Shown: one piece after another, positions 54,991-64,000 of the stretch
Numbering within the stretch: the first letter of the stretch is position 1
Layout of the letters: each line of letters begins with the position of its first letter
The notes under the pieces: generated by a model
What the model saw: only the letters and a program-made list of their open reading frames with translations
Told to the model about the DNA's origin: nothing
The model's database searches: none
Program-made: the position numbers and the translations under genes
Origin: Prorocentrum cordatum
Lineage: Eukaryota; Sar; Dinophyceae; Prorocentrales; Prorocentraceae
NCBI GenBank assembly: GCA_963575745.1
Contig: CAUYUJ010022393.1
Location: forward strand, 302,501 to 366,500
Direction: 5' to 3'
Length of the DNA stretch: 64,000 bases

Positions 54991-55219
54991 CATCTTCATG
55001 CTGCTTTCACATCACTTGCTTTGCTGCGCACTGTCTGACTATAACGTATATTGCATTATGCAGCTGTCTGCGTGCTCAAAGGAGATAAAATGAGCGTGCT
55101 GGCCCGCGCGCGCGCGCCGAGAGGTCGCCCCCTCGTCGTAGTCGTGTCGTCGGCGGGCCGGCCTCCTCACTTACTATTCCTGATAGAGTACATTTGCTTA
55201 CCGTCTATTTGTCTTATCG

Positions 55220-56480
55220 ATGTCTCATTCCGCACCCTTTACCACTGAGCAGAGTGAACACGAGACCTTAATTCCTTTATCATCTTACCCCGATTCTCAG
55301 AGGAAAGACTGGTTTGCAGCCGAAGGCCGCGGCATAGTCGTCACGGGTTTGAGCCAGCCAGGAGGCTGGCTATCAGCCGAACCCCGCGACATAGTCGCTA
55401 CGGGTATGAGCTATGATGAGACAGATGAAATGTCCGTCACTTCGCGGAATGCTGAACAGCAAGTTGTACAACGCGACGGACATGAACTACAGGAGTGCGG
55501 CCTGGGGCAGAGCCGCCTTCCCTTTTCTAATATCGCCACTCGGGTCTCTCGGGGTAGAAGTAGCGGAGAGGTTGTTGATCTGCCACAAGATGGTTCTCCC
55601 CATAGAGCTCCGATTGGTGATCGCGAACAAACCCCAGGCCCGCATAGACAGAATGGCATAACAGCAAGATCCAGACGAGGAGCATTCTCGTCTTTGATCG
55701 CCGAGTCATCTTAGACGATAAGTCCTATCCCGATTGCTACACAGACAACCGTGCCGGCCGCTGGTGAAGCCAGTGGCTCGGGAGAAGCTCACGAGTCCAC
55801 AGGCGCGTGCCCCAACGTCCCAGACGGATGGGGAGGCACGATTGGGAATCTTTTCACCCCAATAGCATTGACCGGACAGTTCGGCCAAGATAATGACGAG
55901 CCACTTGACAGAGAGCATGAGATAAACTCCATGGAAGGAGATTTCGAACACGCCAACAAAGGAGTTTCCTTGAGCCGAGACTCGTCCTTGATAATGGATG
56001 CAGAACACCCCGCCCAAGGCGAGAGGTGGCCCCCAGATGGTTCAGGTGCTGATACAAGTGACCTGACGCCTCAGGCAGTCAAGGCCGATATCGAACATCA
56101 ATCTCAGGCGAAGCACGATAGGGGGCCCACAGGACGGACCCCTGCACCTCAACTCAAGAAGCAGAGGAATGAGGATTACGGTTTGAACGATTCACCGCTT
56201 CAGGAAGGATTATATCGATCTGCCGTCGCCTCAGGCGATTGGCAACCCTCGATACCAGCTGTTGTTGAGGATAAAGAAATGGTTGAACAACCAGCTTCGT
56301 ATACTGAGCTGATAAGACAGGATGAAAGGGATGAGGAGCTTCGAGAGGTACCAAGACCCCCAGAAAGCACGCACACACGTCCTAGATCGAACGCATCGAG
56401 TAGGGGAAGACCCAAAATACCAAGATCAGGAGCTCGATCTGCTTCAAGGAGCAACAGTACTAATCCATGCTTGATACATG
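55220..56480 (+). pseudogene. Copia-like element, N-terminal gag region
   Basis: Starts at an ATG (55220). The frame is open to 56626 except for a TAG at 55712-55714. The sequence is hydrophilic and low in hydrophobic residues, with IVVTGLSQPGGWLSAEPRDI and DIVATGMSYDE as a loose internal repeat near the start, then an acidic/Ser-rich linker with YTELIRQDERDEELREV and an Arg/Ser-rich end (SSRGRPKIPRSGARSASRSN). It is probably a disordered N-terminal extension of the gag polyprotein. From about 56467 the coding frame shifts to the next one. No LTR could be recognised upstream: 54990-55219 is mixed sequence. Confidence 0.5.
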
Positions 56481-58533
56481 CTGGAACTGGAGCCCCGACT
56501 GCACGCCGCAGGCGGAGAGCAGATGCCCGGGGAAAGCTCACAAGCCAGATGGAGCTTGTAGACGTCCAGTGTGTAAGAGTTGCTCGGACGTGCGTCCCAA
56601 TTGTAGCGATCAGTGGTTGTGTGTAGATTGTCTTCCCATGAATGAGCATAACTGCACATTTCCTCTCATGCAAGCCATGCAGAATCAGGCTAGAATTGTC
56701 GGAGCTAAGGCTCAGCAGGAGTTCCTGACACGCGAAGAGCAGAGGGCCGAGAAGGCTCGACTCGATCGAGAGGAGATGACCGCAACCATCGAGGAGGTTC
56801 GGAAAACGCTCGAGGCTGAAAGACTTGCCCTGGCCAAGGCTGCCAGAGAGCGGGAACAGGAGTTGGTGGGGCAAGTGTGCCATCAAACCGCGGTCGCTAA
56901 GCGGCAAGCGGAGGACGAAGCCAAGAACCGTTATGCCGAGATGATGGCATCCGAACGACAGGCCGTTGTAACGGCGATTAATCAATCTGTTGATGCCAAG
57001 ACCGTTTCCGCAGTTGTTGCGGCGGCTAGAGTAGAAGGGGAGAAAATTGCTACAGCCAGGGCAGAACAAGAGAAGCAGGAGCTTCAAGAGCAACTCAAAA
57101 TTGCCAGGCTGGAAGTATCTAATACCCAAATTGCAGCTGCGACGAGAGTCGATCTGGTAAAGAAACAAAGAGAAGACCTCAGGTTGCATGATACTGCTAG
57201 AGCATCCCTTCAGCAAGTGCAACTAACCGACGTCACGCGCCCATCGGCTAAGCCGATTGGGGAAAGTGGAGGAACGTTGCCAGCGGCCCAGCCGTCCAGC
57301 GTATCGTCCTCACGAGAACAATTGGATTTGATAACCATGGGAAGCGTGATGCCGCCTATGCTGAATATGAGAGCTGTACCTCAGCCGCAACCCGCGAAAG
57401 GGGCTGTTGAGGAACAGTGTTCGGTCTGTTCGAACCCGAAAGTCGGGGGCTGCGCCACTTGTGGAAAGCCGGGCTGCAACGACCATTTTGACACGAATAC
57501 AAGAAGATGTTCGAAGTGCACCCAAATAAAGAGTTTGCCAGCTGAACAGGAGAAGTGGCACGAGCAGTGGCGAAAACACAGTACCGACAGTGACTTTCGG
57601 GCCCTAGAACAAAAGCTCCTTGACGAATGCAGTGCGCAGAGGGCGAAGGAGCAAACTGAGGAACATACTCTAGCACCGGCAGCTGCATCAGGAAGAGACA
57701 TGCTGAAGCTTCAAGCTGTCATCACTAAGCCCTTCCCACATGGGGAAACGGAACAGGGCAAAATAACAAAGTCGAGCTCGTTTGAGCTACCTCTATTCTC
57801 GCAGGATACGCCCACAAGACCTGCCATGAAACCTCATTATATTGCCCCCGGTCCTGCCATCGAAGGTCCGGCCAAGCCTGGTACTTCCGAGCATGGTATA
57901 CCAATCATGATGAAGCTCACAGGTGGGATTGAAGGAAAGAACTATGTGAACTTTCATCCGTTCTCTAAGGGCGGACCTGTGAGACCGTCAACGGCTCAGC
58001 CGTTAGACAAAGATAAGGATCATGCGCCAGCGGCACAGCCGCCGGGCGGGGCGGGGAAGGATAAGGATGGTGACGACAGTAGTATCGCGTCGAGTACTCA
58101 CACTCTATCCGCACTGAATGATGCTTTTCGCGATCCGCCAGACAAGCCGCCTCCCGGGAGTCCGGGGGGACCTGGATCCCTGGGCGGTGGAGGCGGTGGT
58201 GGCGGCCCTCCAGGCTCAGGAGGACCAAATGACCCGGGGGGTCTAGATGAGAGCACCCCTCTGGATCAATGGAGGCAAGTTGGAAACAACCAAAAGGTCG
58301 ATCTGATGGACATTCCCGATGTTACAAACATACGGGAGTGGCAAATGCACGCAGTTCGCGCTATTGCTGGCTCGTCCCCAGAAATTCAGCTTGCACAGCA
58401 TTGGATTATGGAAGCTATGAACCCAGCTGTGGATGATCAGCAGCTGAGAAATGCTGGTCGTTTCCAACGTCTTGACCTCATGATCAACACGAATTTGATG
58501 GAACAAAATCAGCAAAATGCGAAAGAAACATAA
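56467..58533 (+). pseudogene. Copia-like element, gag with zinc clusters and coiled coil
   Basis: Open for 688 codons. It begins in a Cys-rich cluster (CTPQAESRCPG, CRRPVCKSCSDV, CVDCLPMNEHNC, about 56480-56655), then a long Glu/Lys/Ala coiled coil (about 56690-57230), a second cluster CSVCSNPKVGGCATCGKPGC and CSKC (57418-57520), and a Pro/Gly-rich linker with a run of Gly near 58190. The capsid-like part starts near 58290 with VDLMDIPDVTNIREWQMHAV. The frame ends at a TAA (58531), but capsid sequence resumes in the next frame a few bases on, so a one-base frameshift near 58525 is likely. Gag would package element RNA. The double zinc cluster before the capsid is unusual for Ty1/copia. Confidence 0.6.
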
Positions 58534-58536
58534 GCC

Positions 58537-59833
58537 ACCAAATCATCACATACATTTCCTTCAACAGATCAGTCGGATGGAGTTTGGCGCCCAGGCGGAA
58601 GAGAGACTCTGAACGGGGCGCGAGATGATTCGAGCCATTTGCCATTGGTGCTCTGCTCGATCGGAATTGGGTCAGCATCGCACTTCGCGTGATATATTTA
58701 AAGTAGTTAAAGACCCTAATCATCCTGATGCTGACTTATACCATTTCTACAATGAATGGACAGATGTTTACCAGCAGTTATATGAGGTTCGACCTCCATC
58801 TCACGAAATGCGAGCCTCGGTTCATGCGCACCTCATTGAGCAGTGTAGGAAGCTTAAGAAGCTATCATGCGTTTGTCAGATTTATGGCATGTCCAAAGAT
58901 AGATTGGGAACAGGAGTGAAATCCTATGAGTGGCTTATGAGTGAAATTGAATCGTTGATGTTGCGCGATAAGGAAGAATGAGACATCAATGTGCATGAGA
59001 GTACTCTGAATCAACGTGCTCGGCAGGCCCGATTGGGCGGAGGTGGGAATAACAACAATGACAATCGCCGAAATGCCAGCGGTAAAGCCGCTCCGGCAGA
59101 GGTGACAGCTCGATTAGGTAAACCCACAGATGTCATGAAGAGCGGATTGACTAAGGGCGAGACAACGTGCAAATATGTACGTAAGGGCCAGGCCTGCCCG
59201 CACGCAGGCCAGGGTTGCCCTTTTAACCACAAGAAGCCCAAGGCAGCCGCACCGGCTCAGTCGGTCGCGGGAACTAAGTCTAATGCTGCTCCAGCCCAAA
59301 ACAAGAATCCCAGAGGGTGATCTGGCAAGCCCGAAGGCCGAGGCCGAAAGGGGCAGAGCCGTTCACAGACCCCTACGGGGGGACGAGGGAAGGGAGCACA
59401 GCAGAGAAATCGGAGTCAATCCAATCGATCGCGTGGGAAAGAGAGCAAGCTACCATGTTGCGCTTACTCGCGAGACCCCAAGAACTGTCGCGGACCAGAG
59501 GATGGCTGCTATAAAGAGCATAGAGGATTGACTTATGCTGAGAAGCTTAAGCGCGACAAGTACGAACAAGCGAAGCTTGATTCGGGGCAATCCCTAGGGC
59601 ACGAGCGAACTGTTAAACAAGCACATGCCGCGGCCGCTAATGTCTCGTCGTCAGCGGGCAATGGTGGCTCGAGAGCCTCCAGCAGTAACTCCGAGAGACG
59701 CAAGAAAGACGGAGACAATAATAAAGGCAATGGCAAAGGCAAAAACATGATATGTCGTTCTTTCAGGGACACAAACACATGTTCGCGTGGCAAGGACTGT
59801 TGGTTTGCCCAGACCACACCTGGTCATCCGTGA
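58537..59833 (+). pseudogene. Copia-like element, capsid end and three CCCH zinc-finger-like motifs
   Basis: One frame throughout, with TGA codons at 58610, 58979, 59318 and 59831. The capsid part includes QQISRMEFGAQAEERL, SRDIFKVVKDPNHPDADLYH, YNEWTDVYQQLYEV and SYEWLMSEIESLML. Then come three CCCH-like fingers: CKYVRKGQACPHAGQGCPFNH (59169 region, C-X8-C-X6-C-X3-H), CAYSRDPKNCRGPEDGCYKEH (59460 region) and CRSFRDTNTCSRGKDCWFAQ (59754 region), in which the last His is replaced by Gln. Copia gags usually carry a single CCHC knuckle; here CCCH fingers take that place. They probably bind the element RNA. Confidence 0.6.
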
Positions 59834-61177
59834 CATTGGCTCCGCACTGGCGGCTCAGCCGCCAGTGCAGGAGGACTGACTGATATAAGTTTGTTAAGGA
59901 TGCTCTTTCTTGTCTTCCTTGGTCGAGGGACGCGGCGAAGTCCGCGTCGGTTAAGCCGAAAGCGGGGGGGCCGGAAGAGATGCACTGACCAAGTCAGCTT
60001 GGGTGCCATCGCGCGCCCCGCCCCGTTGATTCGGGGCTTCCCTGGGTAGAAACAGGCCAGCCCTAAGTTTTTGAAGGCCTCTAGAGATTCCAGCGGAGGA
60101 GTCTACGGGAATCCCTCCGGAGGAGAGTCTCACCACGAATGCAGGGAAAAGGTCGAGAGTCTTGTCCATGTCCTTGCGAATTTCCTGTATCCTCTTTCTC
60201 GGGACGCTATAAAGAAGTACTGGAGCGTCCCCACTGGTAAGAGTTGCATCCAATCTCAGATGAAGGGTCGGAGCACGCTCCTTGTCCGATTTCACCCCTC
60301 TACTGAGGAGCCCGCCATCGCTTGGAGGAAGGCGCGTCGCCACGACTTGAATGCGTTGCCTTCAAGTGCCAAAGATAGGTGGAAGTTCCCGGGAGAGATG
60401 CGCCGACAGATGTCTACTCAGTCGAGGGCGTCTGCTGCGGAGGCCTTGATCAGGGCGTCAGACCTGCAAGATGAAGTCTGGCACCTCTGGTTGAGGACCG
60501 AGGAGGGGGGCGAGGGCCCACGCGGCACAGCCGCTGCGGGATGCACAGACAAGGATTCCGCGTATCTTGGAGCGCTGAGCTTTATGATAGATACAGGGTG
60601 TGGGTATAACCTCATAGCGGAGAGATATATTAGAAGTGCAGGTGCAATGAGGTTGATTCGAAAGCTTCCGCAATCGATCACTCTGAATACTGCTGGGGGA
60701 GAGTCAAAGGCCCTCGGTTCAGTTCGCATCGCATGCCCTAAGCTTGCGGGTGGTAGTTTTAGCGCTTTGGTCATGCCGGAGACTCCGTGCGTGATTTCGG
60801 TAGGAGAGCGGTGCGTGGATCGCGGCTTTAGTTCCTTCTGGCCAGCAGGTCGAAGACCTTGCCTATTGTTGCCCAGTGGTCAAAGAGTGGACCTGATCGT
60901 TGAGGGCAAGATGCCATACTTGACCCTCTCAGGCAAAGAGGCACTGGGTCAGTGGATGTGCGCGGTTGCCGCTGGGGAGGGCGAGCCTCCCGAGCGGTGG
61001 TGTTGCGTGACGCCAGGCGCCAAGGCATTCCTGGACAATGTGGAATCTGCGGGAGGCCCTCCGCCCCATGCTGTCCAGACTCGCGTGACCGTAGACCTGC
61101 ATACATATGAGTTGATTGGCACCGGCAGCTACGTTGACGGACGGCCCACTGAGATCGCGCCCGTTTTTCCGTCCTGA
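59834..61177 (+). pseudogene. Copia-like element, aspartic protease region
   Basis: Same frame as the gag end. A TAG near 60048 interrupts a linker, and from 60071 the frame is open to the TGA at 61175. The protease signature is SFMIDTGCGYNLIAERYI, with the catalytic Asp codon at 60590-60592. It is followed by SITLNTAGGESKALGSVRI and LVMPETPCVISVGERC, as in retropepsins with the DTG motif, and by CLLLPSGQRVDLIVEGKMPY, a sequence type common between protease and integrase in dinoflagellate copia elements. The protease would cut the polyprotein. Only the stops argue against function. Confidence 0.7.
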
Positions 61178-62758
61178 TTAGACTCTGCGGATGCGATCAC
61201 TTATTTCTACTTTTCGCGTCGAAAGGCTAGCGAAAGCGGTTGGAATCGGACGCCGACCGGCATTGTTGCCTCTAAGAGTCTCCTACATGTGCCCTGCCAC
61301 GGTCAAGCCGTTGGACAGTGCGACGAGCAGCCCGGCAAAGCCGCGGCCTGCGCAGCCGCATATAAGAGCCCTCATTGGTACGGGGTCTCAGGATACCTCC
61401 CCTATGACATGGATCGAGGGTTGGATTCCAGTGCGTGCGACGCGGCCCCCGGGCCCGAGGAGGGTGAAGTTGGAGACGCTGACGGTGTCGACTTAGTCGA
61501 CGTCGACGCACCGCCAGAAATGGACCCAGACGACGCGGAGGTTGAGGTGTCGGAATCCCTTGCCGAGCGGCTCAAAAAGGCCGCAGCCTCCCTGCCGCAC
61601 CTTCTAACTCATACTCACAATAACCCATTTTGCTCAGTATGCAATTGGGCCAAAGCCATCAGAAAGCAGCAGCGCAAGGCGCAAAATAAAGGGTTGAAGG
61701 TTCCCCGCCCATACGCTAACCCCACTTCGTTTGGGCACCTGACGACGATGGACCATGGGTTTGCGATGAATGAGCTCTCGCGGGGGCTCCACGATGAGCT
61801 CGCGCGCGTGACTTTTCGCGACCGAGCAGCGGATTTCCTCGCCGCACAGGGCGTGCACGACAAGTCTGCGGTTCACGTTTGCATTTTTTTGGAAAACCTT
61901 AAGGCCCCGGAGGAGAAGTTATAATACTGTTATACTGATGGTGCACGAGAGCTTGCAAGGGCATGTTACGAGCTCAAGATTGCACATGATCCTACCATCC
62001 CAGGAAATAAGAAACAAAACGCCGTTGCCGAACGTGCAAATGGCGTGGTACAGATGGGGGCTAGAGCCTTGCTCATGCAGGCCGGTCTTCCACCACCATA
62101 TTGGACTTTTGCCGTTAGATACTTTTGTCTTTGCTGCAATACAAGGACCCCTGAGGAGGGACAGCCAAGTTGGGAGCGACGTTTCGGGTCTAGATTTGAG
62201 GCACCGCTCCTTCCCTTCGGGCCCCTCGCGCGCTATGTGCCTCCGCCTGAGTCCAGATTTCGGGCCGCCAAGACTGGCGCAACGACGATTCCGGGGGTAT
62301 ACTTGGGGTATGTGCACAAAGCAGGGGGATTGGTTGGACCAGATAGTTATGTTGTGCCGTTGAGGCAGCTGGATGGACTTAACATGGAATCAGGGCGTAC
62401 TCCAGAGGGTAAACGACCCACCATTGAGAAGTCAGACCAGGTATACAGCAACATCTCAGATGGCACTGCTGAAGATCAATCTCCCCAGTTTCCTCTGAGA
62501 AAAGCGTACGAGAAGGCAGTGACCGAAGTGCGTTCCGTTGCGACCCCTCCAGCCGGAGAAGCTGCGGCCGCCCCAGACGGACCACAGCCAGCAACAGGGA
62601 TACGATCGGACAACTTGTTCGATGCAAATGATCCTGCTGTTGTCATGCCACCGCCTTCCCAAGGAGGCGAGGGCGCCCCACGCTGCGACTCGGGGGCCGA
62701 ATTAGAAGATGAAGGCCCTGGTTGGTTCGTGCGTGGACGACGAGCCCATGGTAGTTGA
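61178..62758 (+). pseudogene. Copia-like element, integrase
   Basis: Continues in the same frame after the TGA at 61175. The HHCC zinc-binding part is PHLLTHTHNNPFCSVCNWAK (His codons from 61598, Cys codons at 61631 and 61640). The catalytic core has MDHGF (Asp codon 61751), YTDGAREL (Asp 61937) and NKKQNAVAERANG (Glu 62030). The spacing of about 31 residues between the second Asp and Glu fits D,D-35-E integrases. GARALLMQAGLPPPYWTFAV after it is the usual copia C-terminal core. A TAA at 61922 lies between the two Asp residues. The frame stays open to 62758 through an acidic, Pro/Ala-rich tail. The integrase would insert the cDNA into DNA. Confidence 0.8.
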
Positions 62759-64000
62759 CGGCAGGGATCCACGGCGAGATTCCCACCCAGCAGATAAGAA
62801 CCAGAAGTTGGGACTCGCACAAATTGAGTACCGTTTGGATAGACAATCAAACTTCTCAGCGGCTAAGCCGCGTGAGAAGGTCCCCGGAAAAGGACGACTT
62901 CTTGCTCGAACAACTCAAATCTGAGATACGATGGAATACTTCGACGATAGGCGCATTGTTGCCGGTCTGACAAAAGAAGAGTTAACGCAGAAGCTTCCAT
63001 TGACAGGTCGAAGAAAGGCATGTAGCATTCGAGTTGTTCTTTATTAGGATCCAGACTACGTGCCTATAACTCGTGTGTGGGTCACTGACCCAGACCCGAA
63101 ATGCGGTGCCCAGCGGTTGAAAAAGCTACCTGAATCCACCAATCCTGGGATCCATCTTGGACGATGGTTCAACATGAATCAAGCCCAACGCCGACAGGCT
63201 GTTGAACAATACAAGGCGGAAAAGAGATGATTTTTCGGTATAGAAGATCCTGGTCCTTGTCTTGGCCTCTTGCGTGACATTGGCCTGGATGTGGATGATC
63301 CACCGACTCCGCCCGAACCCGCAGTGGCTCAGCCACTTGCGGCGTATCCCGAGGCAAGGCTAGCAGCACCGCAGGTGGCTGAGCGGCTTCGTCGTTTGAG
63401 GGCGGCCAGCCTGTGCTACGCCCCTGGCAGCGGGCGCGGAGCGGCATCGCGGCCTGCACAGGGCGGCCAAGCCGCAGCTGTGGCTACCGAATCCTCTGAG
63501 GAGGGTGATTCCGACGAATATCTTTCGGACGACGAGGACGTTTGGTGGAAACAGACATGGTGCGGTGGCACCATAGCGCGACACGGGGTTCCCTCCGGCT
63601 CAGCCGGCAAGGGCCCGTTGTCCGATGATGAGTCTGAGGACACACGAGAGGCAAGATTGACCTTGAGTCCGGCGGCCGCCGCGTCGCGGCGAAGCGTGCC
63701 TCGAATGCCGTTGCAGAGTAGCTCTGCTTCAGCACTCAGTCATCGCGAAAAAGAAAGATTTGATTTGCAATATTGTTACAACCCTTTTACTGATCTTATC
63801 TCAGTTGTCGACGAACCCTTCCAACTTCCCAACGACTGGCAACATGCCAAGATCGATGCCGCTGCTGCGAGATCTGTCTCAAGAGACGAGGCCAAAGCGA
63901 ACAAAGACGCCCGAGCTGCCTTGAGAAAAGACTGGGATAGACTGCGTGACAGTGGCACGTGGAAAGAGGATGGCGTCAGAGAATACTCTGACGTTTTCGC
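62709..64000 (+). pseudogene. Copia-like element, region between integrase and RT, runs off the window
   Basis: Sequence continues in a new frame from about 62709 (VDDEPMVVDGRDPRRDSHPA), with in-frame stops TGA 62922, TAG 63045 and TGA 63226, and is then open to the last base. Recognisable order: YFDDRRIVAGLTKEELTQKL, YVPITRVWVTDPDPKCG, RRLRAASLCYAPG, an acidic stretch SEEGDSDEYLSDDEDVWW, and a helical end with NDWQHAKIDAAAARSVSRDE. No RT motif is reached before 64000. This region is expected to lead into the RT/RNase H of the element. Confidence 0.5.

Overview
This window looks like nuclear DNA of a dinoflagellate. The strongest single clue is a relic of the dinoflagellate trans-spliced leader at 7333-7352 (minus strand), at the 5' end of an antisense retroelement copy. 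Supporting clues are GT-AG, GC-AG and GA-AG introns inferred from conserved protein frames, KRPAA-type repeats, retroelements with cytosine-methyltransferase-like domains, and very dense tandem repeats. The genus cannot be decided from the sequence alone. I see no bacterial operons, rRNA, tRNA or CRISPR.

Layout. 1-5661: a LINE-type non-LTR retrotransposon on the plus strand (ORF1, then ORF2 with endonuclease, reverse transcriptase and zinc knuckle), broken by one stop and one frameshift. 5680-7352: a second LINE on the minus strand (spliced-leader relic, ORF1, start of the endonuclease) meeting the first tail to tail. 7356-13400: a 2.1 kb GT tract, degenerate CCAAGAGG-type repeats, microsatellites, a decayed RT fragment and an AGCAT array. 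13567-24741: four copies of a composite repetitive element (two plus, two minus), each carrying an array of a ~101-bp unit. 25-29.5 kb: simple repeats and mostly unassigned DNA. 29577-30933: an ISXO2/IS1595-type transposase gene with one inferred intron. 31340-34815: a fifth composite element, lying between long inverted arms that are themselves tandem arrays. 34830-35745: a higher-order satellite. 35902-37674: the gag-like 5' part of a dinoflagellate retroelement. 38982-44205: one or two probable host-type genes of unknown function, with 11-bp minisatellites near them. 45307-47815: a multi-exon transposon-like gene. 48400-49368: a stand-alone C5-methyltransferase-like ORF. 51965-54990: RT/RNase H/methyltransferase retroelement remains. 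55220-64000: the gag-protease-integrase part of a Ty1/copia-like element that runs off the right edge before its own RT.

How it works together. Almost everything recognisable belongs to mobile DNA: two LINEs, an ISXO2 transposon, a retroelement family with a methyltransferase-like domain, a copia-like element and a transposase-like multi-exon gene. Most are broken by stops and frameshifts. The most unusual structure is the composite element family: a constant left flank, a pyrimidine tract, a 101-bp array and a right-hand body, seen five times in both orientations, with arrays that differ between copies but are uniform within each copy. One copy sits inside inverted arms made of a ~46-bp tandem repeat, like a foldback element.

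Limits: all domain calls come from reading motifs by eye. Intron ends are inferred from frame continuity and family resemblance. Repeat copy numbers are approximate.
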